A stretch of DNA of 64,000 nucleotides from an uncultured Eubacteriaceae bacterium (GCA_903789635.1 CAIFEY010000001.1:1-64000); one strand, 5' to 3'; shown: positions 1 to 8,609, counted from the stretch's first letter. Translations and numbers: made by a program. The notes: generated by a model not told the origin, from the sequence alone.

Positions 1-1
1 G

Positions 2-307
2 ACGCTCACGAAGCTCATGGCGCAGGGATTCATCGACCAAGTGATCTACAGCCAACAAACCGCCGAGCTCCTCTCACAGGCCGATGGCATTCGAAAACAA
101 ATAGACGCCCTGAAGAACACGACAAGCAGTGAAGCCACAGCTCTGATGCAGGCGGAGGATCTGCTGCGCTTCACCGAGAAAAGCCGAATGCTCGAAGCCT
201 TCGACGACCAGCTTTTTTCACGGTTCGTTGAACGTATTGTCATTCGCTCGCGGCACGAGGCGGCATTCCAGCTCAAATGCGGGCTCACGCTCACGGAAAG
301 GATGTGA
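2..307 (+). CDS. Large serine recombinase, C-terminal part (start lies outside the window)
   Basis: The frame is open from the window edge to TGA at 305-307. The visible residues are the C-terminal coiled coil and end of a large serine recombinase: a Gln/Glu/Leu-rich helix, then a segment FSRFVERIVI and an ending FQLKCGLTLTERM, which closely match the last 90 or so residues of transposon-type recombinases of Clostridia. These enzymes integrate and excise mobile elements by serine-mediated strand exchange. The catalytic N-terminus is off the window, so activity cannot be judged. Seven bases separate it from the next recombinase ORF, so the three genes look like one transcription unit. Confidence 0.8.
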   Translation, partial: TLTKLMAQGFIDQVIYSQQTAELLSQADGIRKQIDALKNTTSSEATALMQAEDLLRFTEKSRMLEAFDDQLFSRFVERIVIRSRHEAAFQLKCGLTLTERM

Positions 308-313
308 AAAAAC

Positions 314-733
314 ATGGGACACACGCCATACGGATACAGAATCGAAAACGGGAAGGCAATCATCGACGAACAGAAAGCCCAGCAGATAAGAAACCTCTAC
401 AGGAACTACCTTGACGGAATGGCGCTTGCCAGGGCTGCGCACGAAGCAGGAATCGAGACGTGGCACGGCTCGGCAAAACGCCTGCTCGAAAACAAGCACT
501 ACCTCGGAGACGACTACTATCCCGCCATCATCGACCAGCAAACCTACGACAGAGCACAGGCCGAACGCCTGCGCCGGGCAAAGGTGCTCGGACGGACGAA
601 CAGGAAAAAGCAGTCGCCGGATACACGAAAGCCGCCAACCCGGTTCAAGCTCGCCGCTCCTGAACAGGCCTACGACGACCCGAAGCAGCAGGCGGAATAC
701 CTGTACAGCCTGATTGAAAGCGAGGCACGGTGA
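314..733 (+). CDS. Small recombinase-domain protein (139 aa)
   Basis: The start [13 protein letters not shown] resembles the beginning of the recombinase domain found after the catalytic domain in large serine recombinases. There is no resolvase catalytic domain. The end ([16 protein letters not shown]) matches a small ORF commonly found between two large serine recombinases in Clostridia integrative elements. It is probably an accessory DNA-binding protein for integration or excision; its exact role is not established by the sequence. Its stop codon overlaps the start of the next gene (TGATG), which suggests translational coupling. Confidence 0.75.
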   Translation: MGHTPYGYRIENGKAIIDEQKAQQIRNLYRNYLDGMALARAAHEAGIETWHGSAKRLLENKHYLGDDYYPAIIDQQTYDRAQAERLRRAKVLGRTNRKKQSPDTRKPPTRFKLAAPEQAYDDPKQQAEYLYSLIESEAR

Positions 734-2025
734 TGGCAAACGTGACAATCATCCCTGCCAGACGGCAGGTCGGAAACAACGTCACGCTCGACTGCCTCAA
801 GTACATCCGGCTCCTCAAGGACAAGAACATCGCGGTCTGGTTCGAGAAGGAATCCATCAACACGATGGACTCCAAGGGCGAGGTTCTGATCACCATCATG
901 GCAAGCCTCGCGCAGCAGGAATCCCAGTCCCTTTCCCAGAACGTGAAGCTCGGACTACAGTACCGCTACCAGCAGGGAAAGGTGCAGGTCAACCACAATC
1001 ACTTCCTCGGATACACCAAGGACAGCGACGGGCACCTCGTCATCGACCCGGAACAGGCGGAGGTCGTCAAGCGGATCTACCGCGAGTACCTCGAAGGGCT
1101 CTCCATGAAGAAGATCGCCGAAGGACTGGAGCAGGACGGCATCCTCACCGGCGCGGGCAAGACAAAATGGTACGACTCCACCATCAACAAAATTCTCCGA
1201 AACGAGAAATACATGGGCGACGCCCTGCTTCAGAAAACCGTAACCACGGACTTTCTCACCAAGAAACGCGTACGCAACTCCGGTGCCCTGCCGCAATACT
1301 ATGTGGAAGATGACCATGAAGCCATCATTCCGAAGGAAATCTTCATGCAGGTGCAGGCGGAGCTTGTGCGACGCAGGAAGGTTCACACCGGGCCGAACGG
1401 ACAGAAGCGCATCTACTCCGGCAACAACTGCTTCTCTCAGATGGTCGTCTGCGGAGAATGCGGCGAGCTCTACCGGCGCGTCCACTGGAATAACCACGGC
1501 TGCAAGAGCATCGTCTGGCGATGCATCAGCCGCCTTGAACCCAGCCGCGCCGCCATGAACTGCATCAGCCGAACCGTCAAGGAAGACCTATTGCAAGAGG
1601 TCACGGTCAAGGCCTTCAATCGGATACTCACCGATAGCGACGGTTTCCTCCGGCAGATGCAGGAGAACATAGCAAAAGCTATAATGGCCGCCGACACGAT
1701 GAGCCCGGACGGTATCCAGGCACGGCTCGACGAGCTGCAGAAAGAGCTCATCCGAAAGGCCAACAGCAAGCAGGACTACGATGCCATCGCCGATGAAATC
1801 TTTACGCTGCGCGGGCAGAAATCACAGGCCGAGGCAGACACCCGCAGCCGCAAGGAGACCCGGAAGCGCATCGCCGAGCTGCAGGACTTCATTGGTAGTC
1901 AGCAATCCGAAATCACCGAATTCGACGAAAGCCTCGTCCGAAAGCTGATCCAGCAGATCACCGTTTACGACGACCACTTCACCGTCCGGTTCAAATCAGG
2001 GCTTGAGATCGACATCAACGAATAA
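733..2025 (+). CDS. Serine recombinase lacking its catalytic serine segment (430 aa)
   Basis: From about residue 17 on, the protein is a typical large serine recombinase: the end of the resolvase domain ([21 protein letters not shown]), a recombinase domain (residues 80-230), a zinc ribbon ([10 protein letters not shown] followed by Cys in GCKSIVWRC), a coiled coil and the end [15 protein letters not shown]. The conserved opening [16 protein letters not shown] is joined directly to [14 protein letters not shown]. Family members have about 85 residues between these, including the YxRVS motif with the nucleophilic serine. The frame is kept, so this looks like a clean internal deletion. ATG 733 overlaps the previous stop; GTG 730 is an alternative start. 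The protein may be inactive or may act only as a DNA-binding partner. Confidence 0.85.
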   Translation: MANVTIIPARRQVGNNVTLDCLKYIRLLKDKNIAVWFEKESINTMDSKGEVLITIMASLAQQESQSLSQNVKLGLQYRYQQGKVQVNHNHFLGYTKDSDGHLVIDPEQAEVVKRIYREYLEGLSMKKIAEGLEQDGILTGAGKTKWYDSTINKILRNEKYMGDALLQKTVTTDFLTKKRVRNSGALPQYYVEDDHEAIIPKEIFMQVQAELVRRRKVHTGPNGQKRIYSGNNCFSQMVVCGECGELYRRVHWNNHGCKSIVWRCISRLEPSRAAMNCISRTVKEDLLQEVTVKAFNRILTDSDGFLRQMQENIAKAIMAADTMSPDGIQARLDELQKELIRKANSKQDYDAIADEIFTLRGQKSQAEADTRSRKETRKRIAELQDFIGSQQSEITEFDESLVRKLIQQITVYDDHFTVRFKSGLEIDINE

Positions 2026-2080
2026 GAGCAGGCTTGCTCATGGGATTGCTCCCGGAGCAGCCTGCTCTCTTTTTATCTTT
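2025..2080 (+). terminator. Rho-independent terminator after the recombinase genes
   Basis: A long inverted repeat (2025-2039 with 2055-2068, AGAGCAGGC arms) is followed by a T-rich tract at 2069-2080. It begins within the stop codon of the last recombinase gene. Confidence 0.85.
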
Positions 2081-2108
2081 TATGACATCCAACTGGAACA
2101 CTACATCC

Positions 2109-2155
2109 AATCACGAGTCTCAACCTACCAAATATCTAATCACGAGTCTCAACCT
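2109..2155. repeat. Two 18-bp direct repeats near the element end
   Basis: AATCACGAGTCTCAACCT occurs at 2109-2126 and again at 2138-2155, a 29-bp period. The inner octamer GTCTCAAC appears a third time at 2301-2308, where similarity of the disrupted transporter gene to its paralogue stops. The position between the recombinase genes and the disrupted gene suggests recombinase-binding half-sites at the element terminus. That role is inferred. The rest of 2081-2295 contains no gene I can support. Confidence 0.6.
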
Positions 2156-2295
2156 TGTAAAATAGCTCGGTCGATAAGTTCCCCCAGAGAGTTTTTCCTT
2201 AATTGAACCATCCTTTTGCAAAATGGTCAGGTGTGCAGGAATGGCTTAAAATAAGGCTTTGCTCACCCCTTAGTCCCTGACCCTTGACATCAATA

Positions 2296-2832
2296 CTACC
2301 GTCTCAACATGAGCTGGAGCGCGAAGAATACCGCGCAGAGCAGCGTCAGGATGTCGCCCTTCTGGAAGGTCATGTGGCCGCCCTTCAGCGAGATCAGGTA
2401 GAGTCCGGAGACGCTGAGCACGCCGCTGACCCAGATGATCGGGCGGACCTTCTTTCCGATGACGACGGAGAAGATCGGGATCATGACGGCGTAGAGCGAG
2501 GTGATGAACCCGGATTTAGACGCGGATGTGTACGCGACGCCGAACTGCTGCAGGCTGGACGCGAGAAAATGCGTCACCGCGCAGAGGAATCCGGCGACCA
2601 GCAGGATCTTCCACTCCGCTGCTTTCTGCTCGTGCGTGCGGTTCGCCTGTCCGACGTCGGCCCTGTCGGCAAAGAAAATCAGAGGAAGCAGGACGAGTCC
2701 GCCGAGCAGGGTCCTGATGCCGTTATACGTAAAGGCTCCGATCTCCCCTCCCATCTTCTGGGCGACGAACGCCGATCCCCAGATGAAAGCTGTAGCGAAA
2801 AGCAGAATTGTGCTCTGTGCGCGTTTACTCAT
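2296..2832 (-). pseudogene. EamA/DMT-family transporter, 3' half lost at a mobile-element junction
   Basis: The start MSKRAQSTILLFATAFIWGS follows a good GGAGGAG ribosome site. The 178 visible residues align along their length with the N-terminal part of the intact transporter at 3373-4320, including the shared FIWGSAFVAQK, FTYNGIRTLLGGLVL and FITSLYA segments. After FALQLM the similarity stops and the frame ends three residues later. The family is about 300 residues with ten membrane segments, so roughly 120-135 residues are missing. The break is beside the recombinase module, so the element appears to have integrated in this gene. The missing 3' half should lie beyond the left edge, at the other end of the element. 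Confidence 0.85.
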
Positions 2833-3372
2833 TTGTCTCCTCCCTTTCCCTGCGGCACGGTCCGTTGCGTACTGCGGCCTCCCGTGCAGTCTCTGTATCA
2901 TCCATGCAGGAGCGCGTTCGTGCCGGGCGTCCTGCAAGACCTGTATCATTCGTAATACTTCTTTTCGTAATGATTCTTCGTAAATGAAACGATGGCCAGA
3001 CGCATTTTGCCGACCACCGCCAGGAGACTACTATACACCTTGTAAAAGGAAAGATAAAGACAATTTTCGAATATTTTACCTAAATATTTTCTGTGAAATT
3101 TTAACCTGATAAAGCGTTGATATTTCAATATTTTATCAGGTTAAAGTTTTAGGCAGAACAATAATTTTTCGGTTTAAAACGGTAAAGTGTTAGATGGGAA
3201 AAGTGTATGCAAGGTGGAATAATTACCTAGTGTTATTCGACAAAGTTCACCGGTACAGCTATCGGCAAAAGCTCTGATGCAGCAGCCAGTACCGCTGGAT
3301 GCGCGGCGTGCGCTGCTGCATAAATCTGCCGAAATGCGGCATTCATGGGCGCTGCCGAATAAACAGCAGGGA
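2833..3372. other. 540-bp intergenic region between the two EamA genes
   Basis: No convincing gene. The part at 2950-3240 is AT-rich compared with its surroundings and holds the inverted repeat listed separately. The 2833-2950 part is the presumed promoter region of the broken transporter gene. Confidence 0.5.
3100..3145. repeat. Perfect 14-bp inverted repeat with 18-nt spacer
   Basis: TTTAACCTGATAAA at 3100-3113 is mirrored by TTTATCAGGTTTAAA-type sequence at 3132-3145 (exact right arm TTTATCAGGTTAAA). The arms are AT-rich and no uninterrupted T run follows in either direction, so an operator is as likely as a terminator. Confidence 0.6.
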
Positions 3373-4320
3373 CTATTTTCCCCTGCGCTTGCGGCCTTTG
3401 CCGGAAAATGCCGGGAGCCTGCCCGGATCGCTCGGCATCTGGGACAGCACGACGGCGCCGAAGATCAGCGCACAGCCGAGGTATTCGCGCGGCGAAAGAA
3501 GTTCGTGCAGCAGGATCGTGCCGGTCAGCGCGCCGAAAACGGCTTCCAGGCAGAGGATCAGGGATGCCTCTGTGGCCGGAGTGTTCTTTTGTCCGATAAT
3601 CTGCAGAGTGTACGCGATTCCTGTGGAGAAGACGCCGCCGTAGACGATCGGGAGCCAGCAGTGCAGGATTGCGCCGAGGTTTGGGTTCTCGAAGATGAAC
3701 ATGCAGATGATGCCGGCGGTCCCGGAGAACAGGAACTGGATGCAGGACATCTTGACGCCGTTGCACTTCGGCGAGAAGTGGTCGATGACCAGGATCTGCA
3801 GGGCAAAGAACAGCGCGCAGCACAGCACGAGCAGGTCGCCGAACTGCAGCGTGAAGTGGCTCCCCTTCATCGAGATCAGGTAGAGGCCAGCGACGCTGAT
3901 GAGGCAGCTGACCCAGACGAGGGCGCGGATTTTTTTGCCGATGAAGACGGAGATGATCGGGACGATGATCGCGTAGAGCGAGGTGATGAACGCCGCCTTG
4001 CTCGCCGTGGTGTGCTCGATGCCGACCTGCTGCAGGTTCGACGCAATGAAGTGCATCAGCCCGCAGAGGAGTCCGCCTGTCAGGACGATCTTCCACTGCA
4101 CCCTGCGCTCCTCCGGCGTCGACGACTGCCAGCCGCTGTCCGCCCTGTCGGAGAGGATGACCGCCGGGATCAGCACCAGCCCGCCGAGCAGCGTCCTGAC
4201 GCCGTTGTACGTGAACGGACCGATCTCCCCGCCGACCTTCTGTGCGACGAACGCCGATCCCCAGATGAACGCCGTGATGAATAGAATGATGTTGCTCTGT
4301 GCGCGCTTGCTGATTTTCAT
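3373..4320 (-). CDS. EamA/DMT-family membrane transporter (315 aa)
   Basis: A drug/metabolite-transporter superfamily protein with two EamA repeats and about ten hydrophobic segments. The opening KRAQSNIILFITAFIWGSAFVAQKVGGE is the usual TM1 motif of the family, and the second repeat starts near PIVYGGVFSTGIAYTLQIIGQK. The end is basic (GKGRKRRGK). The substrate cannot be read from the sequence; relatives export amino acids or metabolites. The start at 4320 is chosen because it aligns with the paralogue and has a GGCAGGGG site upstream; the frame itself stays open to 4446. It is a paralogue of the disrupted gene at 2296-2832, so it may compensate for that loss. Confidence 0.85.
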   Translation of the reverse strand: MKISKRAQSNIILFITAFIWGSAFVAQKVGGEIGPFTYNGVRTLLGGLVLIPAVILSDRADSGWQSSTPEERRVQWKIVLTGGLLCGLMHFIASNLQQVGIEHTTASKAAFITSLYAIIVPIISVFIGKKIRALVWVSCLISVAGLYLISMKGSHFTLQFGDLLVLCCALFFALQILVIDHFSPKCNGVKMSCIQFLFSGTAGIICMFIFENPNLGAILHCWLPIVYGGVFSTGIAYTLQIIGQKNTPATEASLILCLEAVFGALTGTILLHELLSPREYLGCALIFGAVVLSQMPSDPGRLPAFSGKGRKRRGK

Positions 4321-4512
4321 GAACCCCTGCCCTTTTCTCTCCAGACAAAATAGAAATAACTGGAAATAAACGTTGAAATGACGCCTCCATCCTCTGAAAA
4401 TGCCGATAAATTGATATTGTGACGGATGCGATAAATGTATTTTCATTTCATAAACTGAATAATTATGTTATCCATTGTACCAAATAACAAAACGCTCTGC
4501 AATGCCGGAAGG

Positions 4513-4541
4513 GTGGCAATTTATGCGGTTTCTGCTACAAT
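4513..4541 (+). promoter_or_regulatory. Candidate promoter for cobT
   Basis: A weak -35 (GTGGCA, 4513-4518), a 17-bp spacer and an extended -10 (TGCTACAAT, hexamer 4536-4541) lie upstream of cobT. I looked for a cobalamin riboswitch between 4321 and 4628 and did not recognise one; the leader is too short for the usual form. Confidence 0.4.
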
Positions 4542-4628
4542 AGATACGATTGTGACGATTGCGGAACCGTCGGAAGAAGCCGTAATATCCCTGTTTATGC
4601 AGGGGGTTGGATGCACAGGAGGGACAAA

Positions 4629-5960
4629 ATGAATAAATCTCAAGACAGCAGCCTGGACTGCCGGAAAATGAGTGCCGCGGAGATGCGCGCTCGCCTGGAT
4701 GAGGTGACGGGGAGAATCGAACCCGCGGACGCAACGGCCATGGAGGAAGCCCGCGTTCGGGAGCGCTCCCTCGCGAAGGTCCCGGGCAGCCTCGGCAGGC
4801 TGGAGGAGATCGCCGTGAAGATCGCCGGCATCACCGGGAAGTCATGCGGGAATCCGCTGGACAGGCAGGCGGTCCTGCTGATGTCCGCGGACCACGGGGT
4901 CACGGAAGAAGGCGTCGCCTCCGCCCCGCAGACGGTCACGACCTCGCAGACCGTCAACTTCACGAGGCGCATCACAGGCATCGGCTCCCTCGCAAAATAC
5001 TTCGCCATCCCACTCCTCGTCACGGACCTCGGCATGCGCATCCCTGCCCCGCCGGAGTTCTATACGGACCGGATGCTGACGGAAAATGGAAACCTCACAG
5101 ACCGCATCGTCGACCGACGGATCGCCGCGGGAACGAGAAACCTGTACAGGGAGCCCGCGATGAGCGAGCAGCAGGCCCTGACGGCGGTGCTGACCGGCAT
5201 CGAGGCCGCCGATGCGGCAGCTGAGGCGGGCGTCCGGCTCCTCGGCGTCGGCGAGATGGGAATCGGGAACACGACGCCCTCCTCTGCCCTGCTCTGCTGC
5301 ATGACGGGAATTCCGGCGGAGCGGCTCGTCGGCCGCGGCGGCGGCCTGAACGACGAGGGCCTGAGCCGGAAAATCAAGGTCGTCGCAGGTGCCGCCTCCC
5401 GCTGCAGAAGCGAAGCGAGCGAGGATCTGACCGCCCTGCTCCGCCTCCTCGATCAAGGCGGCGCGCCTGACAGAAATGCTTCGAATGATACTGGCAGTCC
5501 TAAAGAGGACCCGAAGGCGCTTACCAGGGCGCAGCGCGTCCGCGCCGGGATCGAGCTCCTGCGCCAGATCGGCGGCTTTGAGATCGCCGCGATGACGGGC
5601 GCGTACCTCGGCGCAGCCGCACACCGGATTCCGGCAGTCGTCGACGGGTTTATCTCCGCCGCTGCGGCCCTGGCTGCCTTTGTCATGGTGCCGGAAACCG
5701 CGGACTTCCTGTTCGCCTCGCACTGCTCGACGGAGCCGGGATACCTCGCGGCCGTGCAGATGATGGGCCTGACGCCGGTATTAGACCTTAAGATGCGCCT
5801 CGGCGAAGGCAGCGGATGCCCGCTCATGTTCAAGGTCATGGAAGGCGCGTGCGCGACGATGGACCTGATGGGAACGCTCGAGGACGGGCAGGTTGACGCC
5901 GCCTACCTCGACGAGATGACCAAGAAGGACTACACCGGCGGCGCGTCGCACACGGAATAA
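4629..5960 (+). CDS. cobT: Nicotinate-nucleotide--dimethylbenzimidazole phosphoribosyltransferase
   Basis: CobT transfers phosphoribose from nicotinate mononucleotide to dimethylbenzimidazole, giving alpha-ribazole phosphate for the lower ligand of cobalamin. Visible family motifs are SADHGVTEEGV, GEMGIGNTTPSSAL and the C-terminal RLGEGSGCPL containing the catalytic Glu. At 443 aa it is longer than the usual 350; the N-terminal 30 residues and an insertion near residues 275-295 (NDTGSPKEDPKAL) account for part of this. ATG 4629 is chosen for the AGGAGGG site just upstream. It heads a run of cobalamin-assembly genes. Confidence 0.95.
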   Translation: MNKSQDSSLDCRKMSAAEMRARLDEVTGRIEPADATAMEEARVRERSLAKVPGSLGRLEEIAVKIAGITGKSCGNPLDRQAVLLMSADHGVTEEGVASAPQTVTTSQTVNFTRRITGIGSLAKYFAIPLLVTDLGMRIPAPPEFYTDRMLTENGNLTDRIVDRRIAAGTRNLYREPAMSEQQALTAVLTGIEAADAAAEAGVRLLGVGEMGIGNTTPSSALLCCMTGIPAERLVGRGGGLNDEGLSRKIKVVAGAASRCRSEASEDLTALLRLLDQGGAPDRNASNDTGSPKEDPKALTRAQRVRAGIELLRQIGGFEIAAMTGAYLGAAAHRIPAVVDGFISAAAALAAFVMVPETADFLFASHCSTEPGYLAAVQMMGLTPVLDLKMRLGEGSGCPLMFKVMEGACATMDLMGTLEDGQVDAAYLDEMTKKDYTGGASHTE

Positions 5961-6087
5961 CGCCGAACAGCCGAATAGAATATAGGCTGGTCGAATATAG
6001 ATTCAGCCGATTATATTAAGGATAGGATAAACTGGAAAATCCGGGGAAATCGGATAAGAAAACGGGTAATCGAAAAGAGGAGGAATC

Positions 6088-6627
6088 ATGCACTATTTCA
6101 TCAGCGGCGGCGCCAAATCCGGGAAGTCCATGCGTGCCCAGCAGATCGCCCGTGATGCGGCGGAGCGCCTGGGCGTGCCGCTCTACTACCTCGCGGTCAT
6201 GGACCCTAAGGATGAAGAGGACCTGCAGCGTGTCCGCGATCACAGAAAAGCCCGCGAAGGCTGGGGTTTCCGGACCCTCGAGGAGCCGTACGACGTCCTT
6301 CGCGCCCTGGACGCGGCTGACGCATCCGGTGTCTTCCTCTTGGACAGCGTCACCGCCCTGCTCGCGAACGTCATGTTCCGCGGCGGCAAAATCAACCCTT
6401 CCGCAGGAGAAGAGGTGCTGATGCAGATGCTGAGCTTTGCCGACCGGACGGAAAACACCGTTTTCGTGTCCGACGACATCTTTTCTGATGCGGCGGAGTA
6501 CGACGAGTTCACGGAAGATTACCGCCGCGCGCTTGGCCGGATTGGCATCGCCCTGGCCCGCCGCTGCGATCAGGTGGAAGAGGTTTCCGCGGGCATCACG
6601 AAGGTTTGGAAGAGACCGGAGCGGTAA
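6088..6627 (+). CDS. cobU: Adenosylcobinamide kinase / guanylyltransferase (CobU)
   Basis: CobU phosphorylates adenosylcobinamide and then guanylylates it to AdoCbi-GDP. The P-loop is GGAKSGKS (residues 7-14). The motif RVRDHRKAREGW contains the His expected to carry GMP in the guanylyltransferase step. The C-terminal part (YRRALGRIGIALARRCDQVEEVSAGI) fits the family, but the usual NEVGxGxVP segment is changed to VSDDIFSDAAEYDEF. At 179 aa the length is normal. A strong GAGGAGG site precedes ATG 6088. A second CobU-like gene lies at 8181. Confidence 0.9.
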   Translation: MHYFISGGAKSGKSMRAQQIARDAAERLGVPLYYLAVMDPKDEEDLQRVRDHRKAREGWGFRTLEEPYDVLRALDAADASGVFLLDSVTALLANVMFRGGKINPSAGEEVLMQMLSFADRTENTVFVSDDIFSDAAEYDEFTEDYRRALGRIGIALARRCDQVEEVSAGITKVWKRPER

Positions 6628-6719
6628 AACCAACGGCGCATGCGGCGCGCAGCTTTTCTGCGGCGCGCGGCCGCGGCCGTAGAAAAACCGCATTGCTGCG
6701 CAATACGGCCGAGGCACTC

Positions 6720-6738
6720 GAAAATGATTTTCATTCCC
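6720..6738. promoter_or_regulatory. Fur-box-like palindrome upstream of cobS
   Basis: GAAAATGATTTTCATTCCC matches the classic 19-bp Fur box at about 15 positions by eye. It lies 24 bp before the cobS start, beside a small TATAGGGATAT palindrome. Binding is unproven; other metalloregulators use similar sites. Confidence 0.35.
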
Positions 6739-6762
6739 TATAGGGATATCTAAGGATACAGT

Positions 6763-7842
6763 ATGGAACAACAGAAAAACAATAAGAAGAATATCACCGC
6801 CCTGTTCATGGCCTGGGGCAATTTTACGGTCATCCCCTGCCCTTACAAGCACTGGGACAGCAGCCTGAACCACCGGATGCTGATGTACCTGCCGGCGATC
6901 GGCGCGGTCATCGGGTTCGTCTGGGTGCTCTGCCTGTCGGTGCTGAGCTGGATCGGGATCCCGGCCGCCCTGCTCGCGGTCTGCGCGGAATTCCTTATTT
7001 TCCGTCTCTGCGGCTACATGCACCTGGACGGCTTCATGGACGTGAGCGACGCCGTGATGTCGCGCCGCCCGCTCGAGGAGCGCCAGCGGATTCTGAAGGA
7101 TTCCAGGGTCGGCGCGTTCGCGGTGATCTGCCTCGTGTTCCTGCTGTTAGTCTGGTTCGCGGCGGCGGAGAGCCTGTTTTCTTCCCTTCCTTCCTTTTTA
7201 TCATCGACATCTTCTTCCTTTTTATCATCGACATCGGCGTCATCGGCGTCGGATTTTTCGGCGGCGCGGCGCGGGGCCGGATTCTCGTCGATGATGGACG
7301 CGCGGGGCTGGACCGGCGGGCTATCTGCGATGATTGGCGCCGGGATCTGCGGCCGATTGGGACTGGGCACGCCGCACGGCGCAGCGATGGGTTATGCCGC
7401 GTATCGCGCGGCCGCGGCACTCCTGCTGCCGGTGCTGCTGTTCCTGGTTCCGGTGTTCAGCCGCGCCTGCGCCGGGCGGATGGTGCTCACGTATGAGCCG
7501 ATCCGGACGAGCCAGTACGTCGAGGGAAACGCGGATCCGGAGAAGAAAAGCTACCGGATCGGGATCTACGTACTGACGGCGGCGCTTATGGCTGCGGTGT
7601 GCGCAGTCTCGGCTCTGGCCGCGGGAGTGCAGCTGGACATCAGTGCGTCTTCCGGGGTTGGGCTCTGGCTTTGCCAGATCGCCTCTGCCGCGGGACTGCT
7701 CGCCGTTATGTGGATCGCCGGATGGCTCGCCTGCCGCCACGCGCGGAAGCAGCTCGGGGGCATGAACGGCGACATCGCAGGATACACGATCTGTATCAGC
7801 GAGCTCGCGGGGATCGTCCTGCTGGCGCTCGCCTGCATGTAG
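6763..7842 (+). CDS. cobS: Adenosylcobinamide-GDP ribazoletransferase (cobalamin synthase)
   Basis: CobS is a polytopic membrane enzyme that joins AdoCbi-GDP and alpha-ribazole (phosphate) to make the cobalamin nucleotide loop. The conserved metal-binding HLDGFMDVSDA motif is at about residues 87-97, with RRPLEERQRILKDSRVGAFA after it, and several membrane segments follow. At 359 aa it is longer than the usual 250. Residues 140-168 are a Ser-rich insertion encoded by a short tandem repeat, and the C-terminal half carries further extra hydrophobic sequence. The ribosome site (TAAGGAT) is modest. Confidence 0.9.
   Translation: MEQQKNNKKNITALFMAWGNFTVIPCPYKHWDSSLNHRMLMYLPAIGAVIGFVWVLCLSVLSWIGIPAALLAVCAEFLIFRLCGYMHLDGFMDVSDAVMSRRPLEERQRILKDSRVGAFAVICLVFLLLVWFAAAESLFSSLPSFLSSTSSSFLSSTSASSASDFSAARRGAGFSSMMDARGWTGGLSAMIGAGICGRLGLGTPHGAAMGYAAYRAAAALLLPVLLFLVPVFSRACAGRMVLTYEPIRTSQYVEGNADPEKKSYRIGIYVLTAALMAAVCAVSALAAGVQLDISASSGVGLWLCQIASAAGLLAVMWIAGWLACRHARKQLGGMNGDIAGYTICISELAGIVLLALACM
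7191..7235 (+). repeat. In-frame 24-bp tandem repeat inside cobS
   Basis: A 21-bp word (TTCCTTTTTATCATCGACAT plus C) occurs at 7191-7211 and exactly again at 7215-7235. A period of 24 bp keeps the frame and encodes two copies of SFLSSTS. A shorter TCATCGGCG doublet follows. Copy number could vary by slippage without breaking the gene. Confidence 0.8.
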
Positions 7843-8180
7843 TCTGCCTGTGGTTGCTAATAACGATACATTTGCGTGCATATTTAATCGATATTGTCCG
7901 CGATAGGATTTGGGAATAGTTGTGGCCAATACACAGGAAAAATAATCATGATGATAGCAGAACACATATATAAACGCATGTGATAATCGATATCGTAAAA
8001 TCCCGGTATACATGAAAACTTGGGCAAAATATTGTACAACATAAATTGGTTCGCGTATGGTATAAATATAATCGGTGAGGATTGCTCGTCGCTGCACTGT
8101 GTTAAGAACAACAATTTTGAATGAATTTGTTCGTGAGAAAACATGGATAATTCGGTAATTTCTAAAAAATCGGAGGAAAA
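7843..8180. other. AT-rich gap between cobS and the second cobU-like gene
   Basis: The gap is clearly more AT-rich than the genes around it. It contains a candidate -10 (TATAAT, 8067-8072) for the following gene and two related words (AATCGATATTG, AATCGATATCG). No gene or known riboswitch was recognised. Confidence 0.4.
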
Positions 8181-8609
8181 ATGATCCTAATTTTCGGGGG
8201 CGCATTTCAAGGTAAAACAGAATATGTTATAACTAACTACACGGTATCGGATGGGCAGATCTATGACTGTGCATGTCTGAAGACTTGCGAAAACGACGCG
8301 GCGGCCGGCGGGGGTGACCTCCTGCGGGCGGCAGATGCGTTTCTCGCAGTCAACCACCTGGAAGCCTGGATCCTCCGAATGATCAGGGAGGGACAGGATC
8401 CGTATGCGCGGCTGCAGGAAATTTTGCGGTCAGGTGCATGGCGGGATAAGGCGGTCATCTGCACGGACATCACGCACGGTGTGGTCCCGATCGACGCAGA
8501 AATGCGCAGGTGGAGGGATCAGACGGGTCGCTGCCTCCAGCTTCTGGCGGAGCGGGCGGACGAGGTCGTTCGCGTGTTCTGCGGCCTGGGAGAGCATATC
8601 CGCTCTTAA
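8181..8609 (+). CDS. Short CobU-like protein (142 aa)
   Basis: The P-loop GGAFQGKTEY is at the N-terminus. The C-terminal half (DITHGVVPIDAEMRRWRDQTGRC...LAERADEVVRVFCGLG) is the well-conserved end of CobU/CobP proteins. The HRxxR segment that carries the guanylylated His in CobU is absent. It therefore looks like a nucleotide-binding kinase of the CobU family, perhaps doing only the cobinamide kinase step, or working with the first CobU. A strong GGAGG site lies before ATG 8181. Confidence 0.7.
   Translation: MILIFGGAFQGKTEYVITNYTVSDGQIYDCACLKTCENDAAAGGGDLLRAADAFLAVNHLEAWILRMIREGQDPYARLQEILRSGAWRDKAVICTDITHGVVPIDAEMRRWRDQTGRCLQLLAERADEVVRVFCGLGEHIRS

Noticed and set aside
3233..3350. Short leftward reading frame after the EamA gene (ending PVNFVE)
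   Set aside because: Only about 37 codons from its last Met, no ribosome site, and no recognisable similarity.
4321..4628. Cobalamin riboswitch upstream of cobT
   Set aside because: I saw no B12-box-like core and the promoter candidate leaves too short a leader.
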